From Meconema thalassinum (Eukaryota > Arthropoda > Insecta > Orthoptera > Tettigoniidae): 64,000 nt of DNA. The stretch is from NCBI GenBank assembly GCA_946902985.2, contig OX336392.1:19628716-19692715 (forward strand), read 5' to 3'. Every line of letters begins with the position of its first letter. The stretch's first letter is position 1. Below the pieces are notes generated by a model. The model did no database searches. It was not told the origin of the DNA and saw only the letters and a list, made by a program, of their open reading frames with translations. Below are positions 1 through 11,780 of the stretch, piece by piece. The translations under genes and the position numbers were made by a program.

Positions 1-275
1 AATGAATGAGGTCTGATCCTTTTACGAAAACCTGCATATTTCGCCTATCCCCAACTTTGCCCGGACAAATCTACCTCCGCCTTCCGGCGTGCCGAGAGGA
101 ATTTTTTCCATTGCCTTTGAGGCGAACCCTCTTCTCTTTTGCTTTCCTCTCTGCCTTTCATGGCTCTCCTTCTTTCTAAGTCCCTCAATCCTGATTTCCG
201 TTGAGTGCAATTATTCCCCTTTCTTTTATTTCCCTTACTCTTCTTCTCTTCTTCTAGTTAGCCTATTTTCATTTA

Positions 276-1316
276 TGAAAAAATAGGCTTATGAGATCAC
301 TTTTTGTCCGTGTGTGTGTGTCCCCCTAATAAAATATAAACGGCTGAAGCGATTTCAATGGAACTCAGTAAGTTCATAGCACTATTCCGGTCGACCCGGA
401 CTGTGTCCTTCAAATTTTGTTACGTCTCACCAATCCAACATGGCGTCTGTGCGAAATATTTCACCAGCATTCAATATCTCCGAAATTGTTACCGATATCA
501 CCCTGGAATTTTGTACGGTGATAAAGGGAACTACTAAAAGTTCACCTATGTGACTTTTGAAAACCTGGTAACTACAAAACCAACATGGTGGCTAAGCGAA
601 TTTGCGACTTTTAAATAGACGTTACTCGCGATTTTACCAACCAAACGCAATTAAACTTGGTACAGCATATGCTTATATACATTGTAATGCACCGACATCT
701 AACTTTGTTCAATTGTTTACATAACCTCTAGATGGCGGCTGTGCGAAGTATTCCACTGGCATTGTATATCGCTGAAACTATTACCGGTAGCACCATGAAA
801 TTTTGTACGAAGATAAAGGTCACTACTGGAAGTTCATCTATGAGACTTTCAAAAACCGGTCAACTACAAAACGAACATGGCGGCGAAGCGAATTTGAAAA
901 TTTTAAGTAGACCTTTCTCACAATTTAATGATCCAAACGCAATGAAACTTGGTACAGCAAATGTTTATACACATTGTAATGCACGGGTATCTAATTTAGT
1001 TTAATTGTTTACATAACCTCAAGATGGCGGCTGTGCGAATTTTAAAATATGTTTTTAAATTTCTTGTGTCGTAATCATGCGATCGAAGTGAAAGTTTGAA
1101 TAATGAACCTACGCAATAATTTTTCTTTAATGGTACATGACTATATGGCCTATTCATGTAACAATCCAACATGCCGACCATCCGCAATATTTAGACGGTT
1201 CTCAATATCTACGTATCTCTTACAGCAATCAAACTGAAATTTTGTATGTTGATATTGGCAATTAACATAAGTAGGATATATGAAAATAGGCTTTAGTTCT
1301 TCACGGAACTACTTGT
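276..1316 (+). mobile_element. Family A repeat copy 1
   Basis: The head AAAAAATAGGCTTATGAGATC is followed by GT-rich sequence and CGGCTGAAGCGATTTCAATG. Two internal units of ~340 bp follow, with ATGGCG(G/T)C, GAAATATTTCACC-like and CATTGTAATGCAC landmarks. The tail is GAAAATAGGCTTTAGTTCTTCACGG and ends in the hairpin TAGTTCTTCACGGAACTA followed by CTTGT. No coding capacity is evident. The class is uncertain; the 3' hairpin and microsatellite recall Helitron-like non-autonomous elements. Confidence 0.75.
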
Positions 1317-1854
1317 TTTTTTCGTAGGTTCATTTTTCATGATCGTCCAGACTATTAACGGCCGATAACCTAGATGTTAGGCCCCTTAAAACAACTATCA
1401 TCTCCTCAAAGTCTGTAAAGGGAATTTAGAAACACTCGGTATGTATACAGTATTTATCGAGGACTGTTCGGTATTGTCGAGTAGTATTTGATGCTATTCA
1501 GAGGTGTATATATCGTAATGGATGTTGAATTCTATGTATATATTAGGAGACAGACAGGAATCGGCAGATAGACTAATTAAAAGCATCAAAGAGAATATCA
1601 AGAAACTGAAGACTGAATTTCTGTCGACGCGTAAAGTGTTTCAGTCAACCTCGCTTACAAGGAACGTGACAGCGAGCTAATCCAATTTTAATAGAACATT
1701 CCTGTGTGAAAACTTGATCCTTACTTCTGTGTTAATTGAATTATTCCCGGAGGGGAGCGGGATCCACCAGTAACTAGCTAGCTGCTACAGTAGGTCAGGT
1801 ACTTGTTATGACTTCACTAATAATCACAGCGAGTGGGAGGGTTTGCACTCAGTT
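1317..1854. other. Unassigned sequence
   Basis: Contains the dispersed tag GCCGATAACCTAGATGTTAG (~1360) that recurs at ~19930. Otherwise no gene or repeat is recognised. Confidence 0.5.
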
Positions 1855-2150
1855 AAGAATTAAATCATAGCTTCACTAATATATATATAACAATAACCCC
1901 TGGCACTACAGCCCGTGAAGAGCCTAGGCCCACCAAGCGACCGCTGCCCAGCCATTTGGCCTGCTGATATCGGGCTGACGCACACATTTAACAATTAAAT
2001 CATAACTTCACTAATATGTATATAACAATAACCCCTGGCACTACAGCCCGTGAAGGGCCTAGGCCCACCAAGCGACTGCTGCCCAGCCATTTGGCCTGCT
2101 GATATCGGGCTGACGCACACATTTAAAATTTAATCATAGCTTCACTAATA
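1855..2150. repeat. Two tandem ~125-bp direct repeats
   Basis: AATCATA(G/A)CTTCACTAATAT, AACAATAACCCCTGGCACTA and CTGCCCAGCCATTTGGCCTG occur twice with only a few changes. The start of a third unit (AATCATAGCTTCACTAATAT) lies at ~2130. Confidence 0.9.
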
Positions 2151-2283
2151 TGTAACATGGAACATGAGAGCTTACAAACTTTTAGATTATACATAGGGCT
2201 TTAATTTAATATACGAAGGTGAACAGTGATATAAAGGATTGCGTGATTTATTTACAGGACAATATTTGTGATTTTTAAACGTC

Positions 2284-2595
2284 ATGAATCACAAAAAACA
2301 CGATTTAACAAGAAATACCAGTCTGAATGGAATGATTTTTTTCATATAAAGAAAACACATGAATACCGAGGACGAACCAACATTAATGTTATATTGTCAA
2401 TAGTATGTTTTTTAAATATTTAATTTGTCTTTCAAAACTAGTTCTTTGATAAATTTTCCAAGTAGGCAATATCTTAATTATTCTTTAATATAATTTCATG
2501 AATGAGGTCAATCATCGGTATTCGTGTGTTTTCTTTACAGGAAAAAACATTCCATTCAGACTGGCATTTCTTGTTAAATCGTTTTTTTTTGTGTG
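2284..2595. mobile_element. Foldback MITE (~310 bp)
   Basis: The left arm (2296-2368) contains CACGATTTAACAAGAAATAC, CAGTCTGAATGGAATG and AAAGAAAACACATGAATACC. The right arm (2512-2590) is its reverse complement with few changes. The central ~140 bp is AT-rich. No coding capacity is present. Confidence 0.85.
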
Positions 2596-2689
2596 TGTGT
2601 TTAATTACTAACAAAATGTCGCAGCGCTGGCAGTTAGGGTAGGCAGCAAAGAGAGGCAGGAGGCAGCTGTAGCATAGCTAGCACGCCGA

Positions 2690-2835
2690 AAGTGCAAAGG
2701 CTGGACGCCGGAATTTTGCCCCGAAAGGGGATCTTTAACGTGCCAGTAAATCTACTGGCACGGCTCCCTCGCATTTGTGCACCCTCAAATGCCAGCTGAC
2801 TGCGCCAGGTTTCGAACCTGCAACCTTGGGCTGTT
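2690..2835 (-). repeat. tRNA-like repeat fragment
   Basis: The minus strand carries AGGTTGCAGGTTCGAAACCT (B-box-like) followed by GCAGTCAGCTGGCATTTGAG and a hairpin of GTGCCAGTAGATTTACTGGC. It is probably a SINE fragment. An overlapping plus-strand ORF that starts inside it is not considered a gene. Confidence 0.55.
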
Positions 2836-2999
2836 CAAAAAGCCTTATTTGTTTTATTGTTTTTATACTCCATGTTTTTCCTTCTTTTATCCAAATAAGG
2901 CTTTATTCTAAGGCTCACTGTCTGCTTTATACAAACCATTTTCGTTTTCATCTCCTGGCAGTGGCCTATTATTTTATCTTCATCATTTCATTTCATTTC

Positions 3000-3620
3000 A
3001 TTAGGCCCCTACTCCGCCGGGGAATACGCAAGCCCAGTATGGTACAAAAATCCAGTCATGCCAAAGTGGTAGATGTTGCACTTAACGATCGCCTACTTGT
3101 CGTATTATTACTGGGTGCCTCAAGCCCACTTCGTTGGACAAGCTGTACACCCTTGCTGGTATCGCACTCCCTGACATCCGCCGAGAGGTAGCGGCGAAAA
3201 ATGAGAAGAAAAGGGCAGAAACTTCTGAAGCCCATCCTCTGTTTGGACATCGACCTGCAAAACCCCGACTAAAATCTAGGAAAAGCTTCCTGAGAACAAC
3301 AGAAGCTCTTGACGAGACTTCACAACAATCTTGAACCAATTTGTGGCGTGCAAGGTTCTACAGCCCTGGGATGGTTTCCACCCTCTGAAAAACTACCAGC
3401 CGGTTTCACAGAGAAATGGAGTACATGGAGATCACTCAACACACTTCGGTCGGGTGTCACAAGATGCAAAAGCAACTTACTGAGATGGGGTTTCCATGTG
3501 GAGTCACCGTTTGTGAATGTGGAACAACGCAGACGTCAGACCATCTGCTTCAGGGCAGTCAGTGCCCAGCAACATGTACGCTAGAAGACCTATTGCCATA
3601 GAGGTCGCCAAATTCTGGGC
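3000..3620 (+). pseudogene. LINE remnant 1 (C-terminal end of RT polyprotein)
   Basis: Pieces in shifting frames: an EYASPVW-like start at ~3020, LYTLAGIALPDIRREVAAKN, then LNTLRSGVTRCKSNLLRWGF, a Cys-x-Cys-Gly (VCECG) segment, a SDHLLQ-like stretch and CTLEDLLP. This order matches the C-terminus of jockey-type elements. Several frameshifts are present. A short A-rich stretch follows at ~3630. Confidence 0.7.
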
Positions 3621-3779
3621 GGCTATAGTTTGAAAAAAAAAATGAAATTTAAATTGTTGTATATAATATCATGTATTTATTGTATATTCAATTTCACACT
3701 GTAAGTGTTTCTGACACGAATGAATGAATTAATGAATTAGGCCCCTTATAACAAGAATTATCACCATCTTTTACATGAG

Positions 3780-4051
3780 ATGTTAAAGCTAATATTGAGT
3801 CAGAGATCGTATATCGTCTGCAATGCGCTGGATCAGCATTTGGAAAGCTTCGTTCGAGAGTATTCGACAATCACGACATCAATTGTTCTACCAAGATATT
3901 CGTGTACAAATCTGTTGTACAGTCGGCTCTCTTATATAGCTGTGAGTCGTGGACAACCTACAGGCGTCACAAAATAATGCTTGAGAAATTCCACCAAAGG
4001 TGCCTCAGACATATCTTGAAAGTCACTTGCAGAGATAAACGCACAAATATT
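3780..4051 (+). pseudogene. LINE remnant 2, upstream part (interrupted by mariner)
   Basis: MYKSVVQSALLYSCESWTTY and MLEKFHQRCLRHILKVTCRD are typical of the region after the reverse transcriptase domain in non-LTR elements. The reading ends at RDKRTNI, where the mariner MITE begins. The continuation is at 4916. Confidence 0.75.
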
Positions 4052-4915
4052 AGGTGCGTTCAAAAAGTAACGAGCCGGAGGCACAATTACAGAAACCAGT
4101 ACCTGTATGTTAGAAGTATTGGGCCTAGCTGTTGAGCCACTTGTCCCACTGTGACACGAGGCGGTGAATGGCTGTCTCTTAAAATTCCCTGCTCTGCGAT
4201 GTGAATTAGTTCCGCACGTACAGCTGGACGTCGGCGTCCGAGGTGATTCGTTGGCCCCGCAGAGCCCTTTTCAGGGGACCAAACATGGCGTAATCACAGG
4301 GAGAGAGGTCTGGACTGTATGGAGGGTGGCCGAGAACCTCCCATTTGAATTTCTGCAGGAGTGCCGCGACTGTGTTGGCCGTATGAGGTCGTGCATTGTC
4401 GTGGAGCGACCACGGCGGCTATGGCGTTCACTGTCCTGGGTAATGAGTGCATCAAGCAGCTGGACGTTGTCATCGGGGTAACGCAGGGGAGGGTGGGGGG
4501 GGGGGGGGGTGCCCCAGACCGGGCATCATCGGCTAATGACACCCGTCCTTCCCTGAAGCGCCTGCGCCACGCCTTGACCCTTGCAAGGGACATGCAGTGT
4601 TCGCCGTACACTTGTGACATTCGGCGATGAATGTCCGTTCCCCCTACTCCTTCCGCTGTCAGAAACCGAACAACACCTCTTTGCTCTTCGGTTGACGCCT
4701 CCATGTTTGCAATGTGACTGATAGCGTTGTACGATTGATGCATACTGCTGCTCGCTTTGTATCGTCACGTGACGTGCACGCGTGCCCTCTAGCGACGGGC
4801 TGTGACCTTCCACGCTTTGGTAGGAACCACAGCTCGTTAAATACGCCACGATTAGCCGATGTCGTCACCGGTTCGCGCATTCCAGCCTCCGGCTCGTTAC
4901 TTTATGAACGCACCT
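4052..4915 (-). mobile_element. Internally deleted mariner element (MITE-like), copy 1
   Basis: The ~30-bp terminal inverted repeats start AGGTGCGTTCA(A/T)AAAGTAACG and end at GAGCCGG. A TA follows the right end; the left flank reads TT, probably a mutated TA. On the minus strand the transposase N-terminus is recognisable (EEQRGVVRFLTAEG, DIHRRMSQVYGEHCMS, WRRRFREGRVSLADDARSG), then it jumps to the C-terminus (HPPYSPDLSPCDY). The first two catalytic Asp regions are missing, the frame is broken, and a G-run near 4490-4510 adds a shift. The element cannot encode transposase. Confidence 0.85.
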
Positions 4916-5600
4916 TATACTAGCATTCTGGATGACGCCGGTATTACGAGCACAGAAGCAATGTTAGCCCAACACTAACTCCGATGGGTGGGTCACGTGA
5001 CCGCATGCCAAATCATTGCATTCCAAAACAAGCACTGCTCGGGTCTAAGTTGCGTGAACCTGAGAGGAATGTATCACCGTGGACTATGAGAAGTGGTGTT
5101 GACGAGTGATGAGGTTTCTCGGTCCGTGCATAGTACAGAACCAAATACAATGGTCGGTGATTCACTCACTCATTTGTAACACCACAGTGGTTTGAGCAAC
5201 GGCCCTATGTTAGCAGTATTGGAATACCAGATATCACGGCGGGTTGTTGACAGACCCTTCTCTTCTAAACCCGGAAGTTCACGGAGCTGGGACCCGAGCA
5301 GTACTATACTCTAAACTTAGTGAGGGTGTTCGGCGCTATGGAGGTCAGAGAAGAAGTATACACATTGCCTCAAATCCATCGTGAAGAAATGTAACATCAA
5401 TGATGGTAACTGGGAAATGCACGCACTGGATCGTCCAACATGGAGAAACACCATTCATGAAGGAATTGCTGTTTTGGAAGAGCCGAGGCAGAACTGCGCA
5501 CGTGGAGAAAACAGCGTGAGATCTTGAGGTGGAATGGTCATTTGCCAGCTAGCTGCTCAATGTATGGGTGTCATCACAGATCAGTCATCATCACTAGGGT
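4916..5600 (+). pseudogene. LINE remnant 2, downstream part
   Basis: After the mariner insertion the same LINE resumes, with DDAGITSTEAMLAQH and LRWVGHVTRMPNHCIPKQAL-like readings in shifted frames, as expected directly after RDKRTNI. Decay increases beyond ~5100; later parts are only weakly LINE-like. Confidence 0.65.
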
Positions 5601-6216
5601 TCGGGAGTTGAAGACCCAAAGAAGTACAAAATATGCAAGCAAATATGCCCTAAAAACTATAAAATATGTCCTAAAAACTATGAAATATGACATGAATTTG
5701 GGATAGGTAGAGTATCACTAACATACAGTAAACGTCTTAAGTGCCAAAACGTGATCAGCGATAATACACCAGACACATTTAATCATACAAACTAACAGAG
5801 GGTTACAGTACATTAAAATTTTCAACATTCATTCAGTATCATATCCTTGAGATGCAGTTCTTGCTCGGTTTATTTACTACACTATTCGGAAATCCTGTGT
5901 TTGAAACTCGACGCAGATAACACGTACCTTGTTAACGACGCCTCAATTTAAACAAAAATGCGGAAATTATAACCAACTATGACCTTATATTACTGAAATA
6001 TGACCAAAACAATAAAAATGGCCTAAATATGCATTTATAGGCAACATCAAATTGCTTTAAACGTGGTCAGGGACCCGTCATTCAAACTTATTTTTCAGAT
6101 TTCGGTTAAAATGAGCTCAGGAAAAAAAATATGACTTTTCCTTAACATCCGAACCTTAATCATTAGGAACACTAATTCATACTCGCTCGCGAGTGAATGT
6201 ATAATGTGGTACTTAC
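5601..6216. other. Unassigned AT-rich sequence
   Basis: Has short repeated TAAAAACTATGAAATATG-like words (5640-5695) and similar AAATATG words near 5995-6030, in the style of hAT-type MITE ends. No gene is seen. The exon donor side lies at its right edge. Confidence 0.4.
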
Positions 6217-6425
6217 GTTGTCGACACCTTGCGGGTCCTCGATGCCTCCCGCCACGCCATTGGGCTGCTCCTGAAGCTGCGTCTCCTGGTTGCTCTTGTC
6301 TTGCGCGATGGCCACGTGGTTGGCAGCCGAGGTGGTAGCGGCGCCGTTGTGCGGCTTGGTGGCGTCCAGCAGCACCTTGAGCGAGGCGATGGCATGCAGC
6401 TGCGTCGCCTTCTCGTCCACCTTGC
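6217..6425 (-). CDS. Internal exon of an unrecognised host gene
   Basis: 209-bp GC-rich exon in AT-rich surroundings. On the minus strand it is preceded by the acceptor TGTGTTGCAG and followed by the consensus donor GTAAGT. The best frame enters with two bases of a split codon, then reads KVDEKATQLHAIASLKVLLD, and further on contains TKPHNGAATTSAANHVAIAQ and ends GGIEDPQGVDN at a codon boundary. The composition (Ala, Asn, Gln, Asp) suggests a soluble, partly helical then disordered segment. No domain is recognised and no neighbouring exon was found in the window, so introns would exceed several kb. The other two minus frames are also open but look like shadows (Arg-rich, Gln-rich). Confidence 0.6.
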
Positions 6426-6773
6426 CTGCAACACACGTGGGAGCTACTGTACGAGTGAGTGGGCGCTGCTCTTCTACATGGCAAAGATAACAATGGCAAC
6501 ATCCCTCGTGCTACCAGAAGCGTCACACCAACAGTCGGACAAAGCTTAACACGACAATCGTCCATTCTGTAGAAACATTAAGTTGATAACTACGTCTTAT
6601 TGTTTAAGGATACTATCTCCTGCGCCCTTTGTCTGAAGTGCATCTTCGTTGTGTATCTCATAGATCGCTTTCCTATCCCATATCCCCCTGATATCATTGA
6701 ATAGTTTCTCCCATTATCATGGATATATTTCTGAACTGCGGGTCAATCAAAATTTGCGTAATAAGACCAGAAA

Positions 6774-8207
6774 GGCCTCCTATATGGTTACCAAGGCAAC
6801 GAGTATTAAACATTTAATCTGAAGTGTAAAGGCCATCTAGCCTCCTATATGGTTACCAAGGCAATAAGTATTCATCATCTAAATCTGAAGTGTAAAGGCC
6901 ATCTAGCCTCCTATATGGTTACCAAGGCAACGAGTATTAATCATTTAATCTGAAGTGTAAAGACCATCTAGCCTCCTATATGGTTACCAAGGCAACGAGT
7001 ATTCATCATCTAAATCTGAAGTGTAAAGGCCATCTAAGCATCCTATGTGGTTACCAAGGCAACAAGAATTCATCATCTAAATCTGAAGTGTAAAGGCCAT
7101 CTAAGCATCCTATATGGTTACCAAGGCAACAAGTATTCATCATCTAAATCTGAAGTGTAGAGGTCATCTAGTCCTCCTGTACGGTTACCAAGGCAACAAG
7201 TATTCATCATCTAAATCTGAAGTGTAAAGGCCATCTAAGCATCCTATATGGTTACCAAGGCAACAAGTATTCATCATCTAAATCTGAAGTGTAAAGGCCA
7301 TCTAGTCCTCCTGTACGGTTACCAAGGCAACAAGTATTCATCATCTAAATCTGAAGTGTAAAGGTCATCTAGTCCTCCTATATGGTTACCAAGGCAACGA
7401 GTATTCATCATCTAAATCTGAAGTGTAAAGGTCATCTAGTCCTCCTGTATGGTTACCAAGGCAACAAGTATTCATCATCTAAATCTGAAGTGTAAAGGTC
7501 ATCTAGTCCTCCTATATGGTTACCAAGGCAACGAGTATTCATCATCTAAAGTGTAAAGGTCATCTAGTCCTCCTATATGGTTACTAAGGCAATAAGTATT
7601 CATCATCTAAATCTGAAGTGTAAAGGCCATCTAGCCTCCTATATGGTTACCAAGGCAACAAGTATTCATCATCTAAATCTGAAGTGTAAAGGTCATCTAG
7701 TCCTCCTGTATGGTTACTAAGGCAACGAGTATTCATCATCTAAAGTGTAAAGGTCATCTAGTCCTCCTATATGGTTACTAAGGCAATAAGTATGCATCAT
7801 CTAAATCTGAAGTGTAAAGGCCATCTAGGCCTCCTATATGGTTACCAAGGCAACGAGTATTCATCATCTAAATCTGAAGTGTAAAGGCCATCTAGGCCTC
7901 CTGTATGGTTACCAAGGCAAAAAGTATTCATCATCTAAATCTGAAGTGTAAAGGTCATCTAGTCCTCCTGTATGGTTACTAAGGCAACGAGTATTCATCA
8001 TCTAAAGTGTAAAGGTCATCTAGTCCTCCTATATGGTTACTAAGGCAATAAGTATTCATCATCTAAATCTGAAGTGTAAAGGCCATCTAGGCCTCCTATA
8101 TGGTTACCAAGGCAACGAGTATTCATCATCTAAATCTGTAGTGTAAAGGCCATCTAGGCCTCCTATATGGTTACCAAGGCAACAAGTATTCATCATCTAA
8201 ATCTGAA
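6774..8207. repeat. ~65-bp satellite array, 22 copies, each with an X-box-like motif
   Basis: Twenty-two units of ~62-68 bp. Each contains GGTTAC(C/T)AAGGCAA followed by (A/C/G)AGTATTCATCATCTAAA and GTGTAAAGG(C/T)CATCTAG. The core GTTACCAAGGCAAC is an imperfect inverted repeat that fits the RFX-factor X-box pattern RYYNYY-N2-RRNRAC. Some units lack the ATCTGA segment, giving a shorter variant. The array begins ~350 bp from the exon at 6217-6425, in what would be its upstream intron. Confidence 0.95.
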
Positions 8208-8690
8208 AAACATATCCAAGATGCGATGTTTCCCAGTGAAGCTTTCGTTTTCGTGACTTGCCCCATTTCCTATTTTAGTATTTTTTATTAAAGTGTGAAA
8301 TTTATTTTCATGTTCTAATCTGTTTATATATCCCTTGAAACATTGCTCTTATTACCTTGATTTGTTTGAGCAGGTGTGCTGTACCCATATCAGTTAAAGT
8401 TTATACCGCGATCCGTACTTGTCTAGGGGAATTAGTTTACTGTACTCGAGGACGTCACGGATGACGTGAGGACGTTGATGTTCCATTGTTTGATGGCGTG
8501 GCTTGAATTGCCGCCATATTGCTCAGCTGTATGAGGTTTCAAACAGTGTGTCGTTACATACCGATTCAGTCACATCTACTCAATTGCGAGGTGTGCTGGT
8601 GAGTTACGAATGCTCATAAATTACTTTTATTTCTTCAATTTAATTAGAACGTTCCACTGTACTTTTCTAAAGCCATAGTGAGTCAACGCC
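8208..8690. other. Unassigned spacer between two satellite arrays
   Basis: Single-copy-looking sequence with a GATGACGTGAGGACG segment and GCCGCCATATTGC at ~8510. No ORF of note is present. Confidence 0.5.
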
Positions 8691-9795
8691 TTTGGTCGCT
8701 ACTAGGTTAGACGACTGTCGGAAAGAAACTATTGGTCGCTACTAGGTTAAACCACAGTCTGAACGAAACTATTGGTCGCTATTAAGTTAGACGACTGTCG
8801 GAAAGAAACCATTGGTCGCTACTAGGCTAGACCACAGTCTGAACGAAACCATTGGCTACTACTAGGTTAGACGACTGTCGGAAAGAAACCATTGGTTGCT
8901 ACTATGTTAAACCACAGTCTGAACGAAGCTATTGGTCGCTACTAAGTTAGACGACTGTCGGAAAGAAACCATTGGTCGCTACTAGCTAGACCACAGTCTG
9001 AACGAAACCATTGGCTACTACTAGGTTAGACGACTGCCTGGAAGAAACCATTGGTCGCTACTAGGTTAAACCACAGTCTGAACGAAACTATTGGCTACTA
9101 GGTTAGACGACTGCCTGGAAGAAACCATTGGTCGCTACTAGGTTAAACCACAGTCTGAACGTAACTATTGGCTACTACTAGGTTAGACGACTGCCTGGAA
9201 GAAACCATTGGTCGCTACTAGGTTAAACCACAGTCTGAACGAAACCATTGGTCGCTACTAAGTTAGACGACTGTCTGAAAGAAACCATTGGTCGCTACTA
9301 GGTTAGACCACTGTCTGAAAGAAACCATTGGTCGCTACTAGGTTAGACCACAGTCTGAACGAAACCATTGGCTACTACTAGGTTAGACGACTGTCTGAAA
9401 GAAACCATTGGTCGCTACTAGGTTAAACCACAATCTGAACGAAACTATTGGCTACTACTAGGTTAGATGACTGCCTGGAAGAAACCAGTGGTTGCTACTA
9501 GGTTAAACCACAGTTTGAACGAAACCATTGGTCGCTACTAAGTTAGACGACTGCCTGGAAGAAACCATTGGTCGCTACTAGGTTAAACCACAGTCTGAAC
9601 GAAACTATTGGCTACTACTAGTTTAGACGACTGCCTGGAAGAAACCATTGGTTGTACTAGGTTAAACCACTGTCTGAACGAAACCATTGGTCGCTACTAG
9701 GTTAAACCACAGTCTGAACGAAACCATTGGCCACTACTAGGTTAGACGACTGTCTGGAATAAGCCATTGGTCGCTACTAGGTTAGACCACAGTCT
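8691..9795. repeat. 40-bp satellite array with 80-bp dimer structure
   Basis: About 28 monomers of 40 bp starting ATTGGTCGCTACTAGGTTA. Two monomer types alternate, one with GACGACTGTCGGAAAGAAAC or GACGACTGCCTGGAAGAAAC and one with ACCACAGTCTGAACGAAAC, so the effective period is 80 bp. Some units are shortened around GGTCGCTACTA. It lies ~480 bp after the 65-bp array and is unrelated to it in sequence. Confidence 0.95.
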
Positions 9796-10717
9796 GGGTA
9801 AATATTACTGCTTATACTACAATGGGGTCCGGGGCGTAAGCCTTATAAAACATGGAATGTAACATGATAATGATTCTTGTTTTAAGGTGCGGAGCAGCGA
9901 GGTTATCTGCCATATTTCAACATGGATTCATCGTTAAACGTTTAGTGTCATTCATTACGACATGGATGCCATTTTGTTAAGAAATTGCGACCTGAATAAT
10001 TAAATTCAGCCTGTTAGAACCTCGGATGAAGTTTTACCGTTGAATGTCTTATAAACAGTCGCGTTTGGAATTGTTTACACAAGTACGTAACAAAAAGATT
10101 TGATTTCCGCAAGAATTATTAAAATTGGTCGTTTATGACGTCATAAATATTCCATACACATGGTTGAGAGGATTAGCGTTTAAAACATGTAAACCATGAC
10201 GACAAAACTAGCAATGTTTCATGTCCTGCACAAATTAAACCGTTGTTAGGTGGTTGTGGGCGTCAAACTACCGTGACAGGTAACACAGTATCGTGTACAA
10301 TTGGCACAACGTACAATCTGTGAGCTGTCCATCCGGATAAATGATTTCCGATTGCATTTTTTGAGGTGGTTATGAATGAAATGTACGTTATGAAATTGGG
10401 ACTGATGGACGATGTTATAAGTATTGATCGACGAAAAAAAGAACACTATACAACATACAGGTTGTCGCAAAATTACGTCGACAAACCGAAACCAGAGGTT
10501 GCGGCCGTTATCTGAAGCAACTTGAGATAGGACACTTATGGACGGAAAGGAAACGTTAAAAATCTGTGTGCCGTTAAACTTTTAACGAGGCAAATCGGCA
10601 ACACCGCGCCGAGAAAGTGCGAATTATTCTAATGTTTCCGTTCCGTACCAGCCGCCGGAGGAATGCCGCCATTTCCAGAGCCAGCGCAAGTTTTTAGCCT
10701 ACTTTTCACATTTTGTA
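9796..10717. other. Unassigned sequence
   Basis: No recognisable gene; the short minus-strand frame at 10246-10470 has no known features. The right end (~10695-10715) is a family B head fragment. Confidence 0.4.
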
Positions 10718-11780
10718 ACAAGTAGTTCCGTGAAGAACTATACAGCCTATTTTCATATATGCTACTTATGTTAATCGCCTCTATCTACATACAAAATTTC
10801 AGTTTGATTGCTGTAATACATTCGTAGATATTGAGAACCGACCAAATATTTCAGATGGTCGCCATATTGGATTTTATATATGTAGGTCCTAGAGTTATGT
10901 ACTGTTACATGAAGATTATTGTGTACGTGTAGCATTCAAACTTCAATCGCATGATTAGGACACAAGAAGTAACAAGGAGACTTTAAAATTTTGCACAGCT
11001 GCCATCTTGAGGTTATGTAAACAATTGAACTAAATTAGATACCAGTGCATTACAATGTGTATAAACATTTCCCGTACCAGATTTACTTGCGTTTGGAACA
11101 TTATATCGCAAGAAAGGTCTATTTAAAATTTTCAAATTTGCTTGGCCGCCATGTTCGTTTTGTAGTTAACAGGTTTTTGAAAGTCATATAGATGAACTTA
11201 CAATAGTGTCTTTTATCTCCGTACAAAATTTCAGGGTGATACCGCTAATAGTTCCAGAGATATAGAATGCCGGTGAAATATTTCGCACATCCGCCATCTT
11301 GTGGTTATGTAAACAATTGAACGAAGTTAGATGTCGGTGCATTACAATGTGTATAAAAATATACTGTACCATGTTTTTTTGCGTTTGCTTGGTTAAATCG
11401 CGAGAAACGTCTATTTAAAAGTCGCAAATTCGCGTGGCCGCCATGTTGGTTTTGTAGTTACCAGTTTTTCAAAAGTCACATAGGTGAACTTCTAGTAGTT
11501 CCCTTTATCACCGTAGAAAATTCCAGGGTGATATCGGTAATAGTTCTGGAGATATTGAATGCTGGTGAAATATTTCGCACAGTCGCCATGTTGGATTGGT
11601 GAGACGTAACAAAATTTGAAGGGCACGGTCGGGGTCGCCCGGAATAGTGCTATGAACTTACCGAGGTTTATTGAAATCACTCCAGCCGTTTAGAAGTCAT
11701 TAGAACACACACACACACACACACACACACGGACAAAAGGTGATCTCATAAGCCTATTTTTTCAAAATTGAAAATAGGCT
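10718..11780 (-). mobile_element. Family A repeat copy 2
   Basis: The tail hairpin TAGTTCCGTGAAGAACTA lies at the left and the head (CA)n plus GATCTCATAAGCCTATTTT at the right, with three internal ATGGCGGC-type units. Its head meets the head of a family B copy at ~11760-11790. The stretch just left of the tail (AGCCTACTTTTCACATTTTG) matches a family B head, so the copy may sit inside an older B element. Confidence 0.75.

Noticed and set aside
6774..9795. CRISPR-like arrays
   Set aside because: Direct tandem repeats without unique spacers, in eukaryotic sequence.
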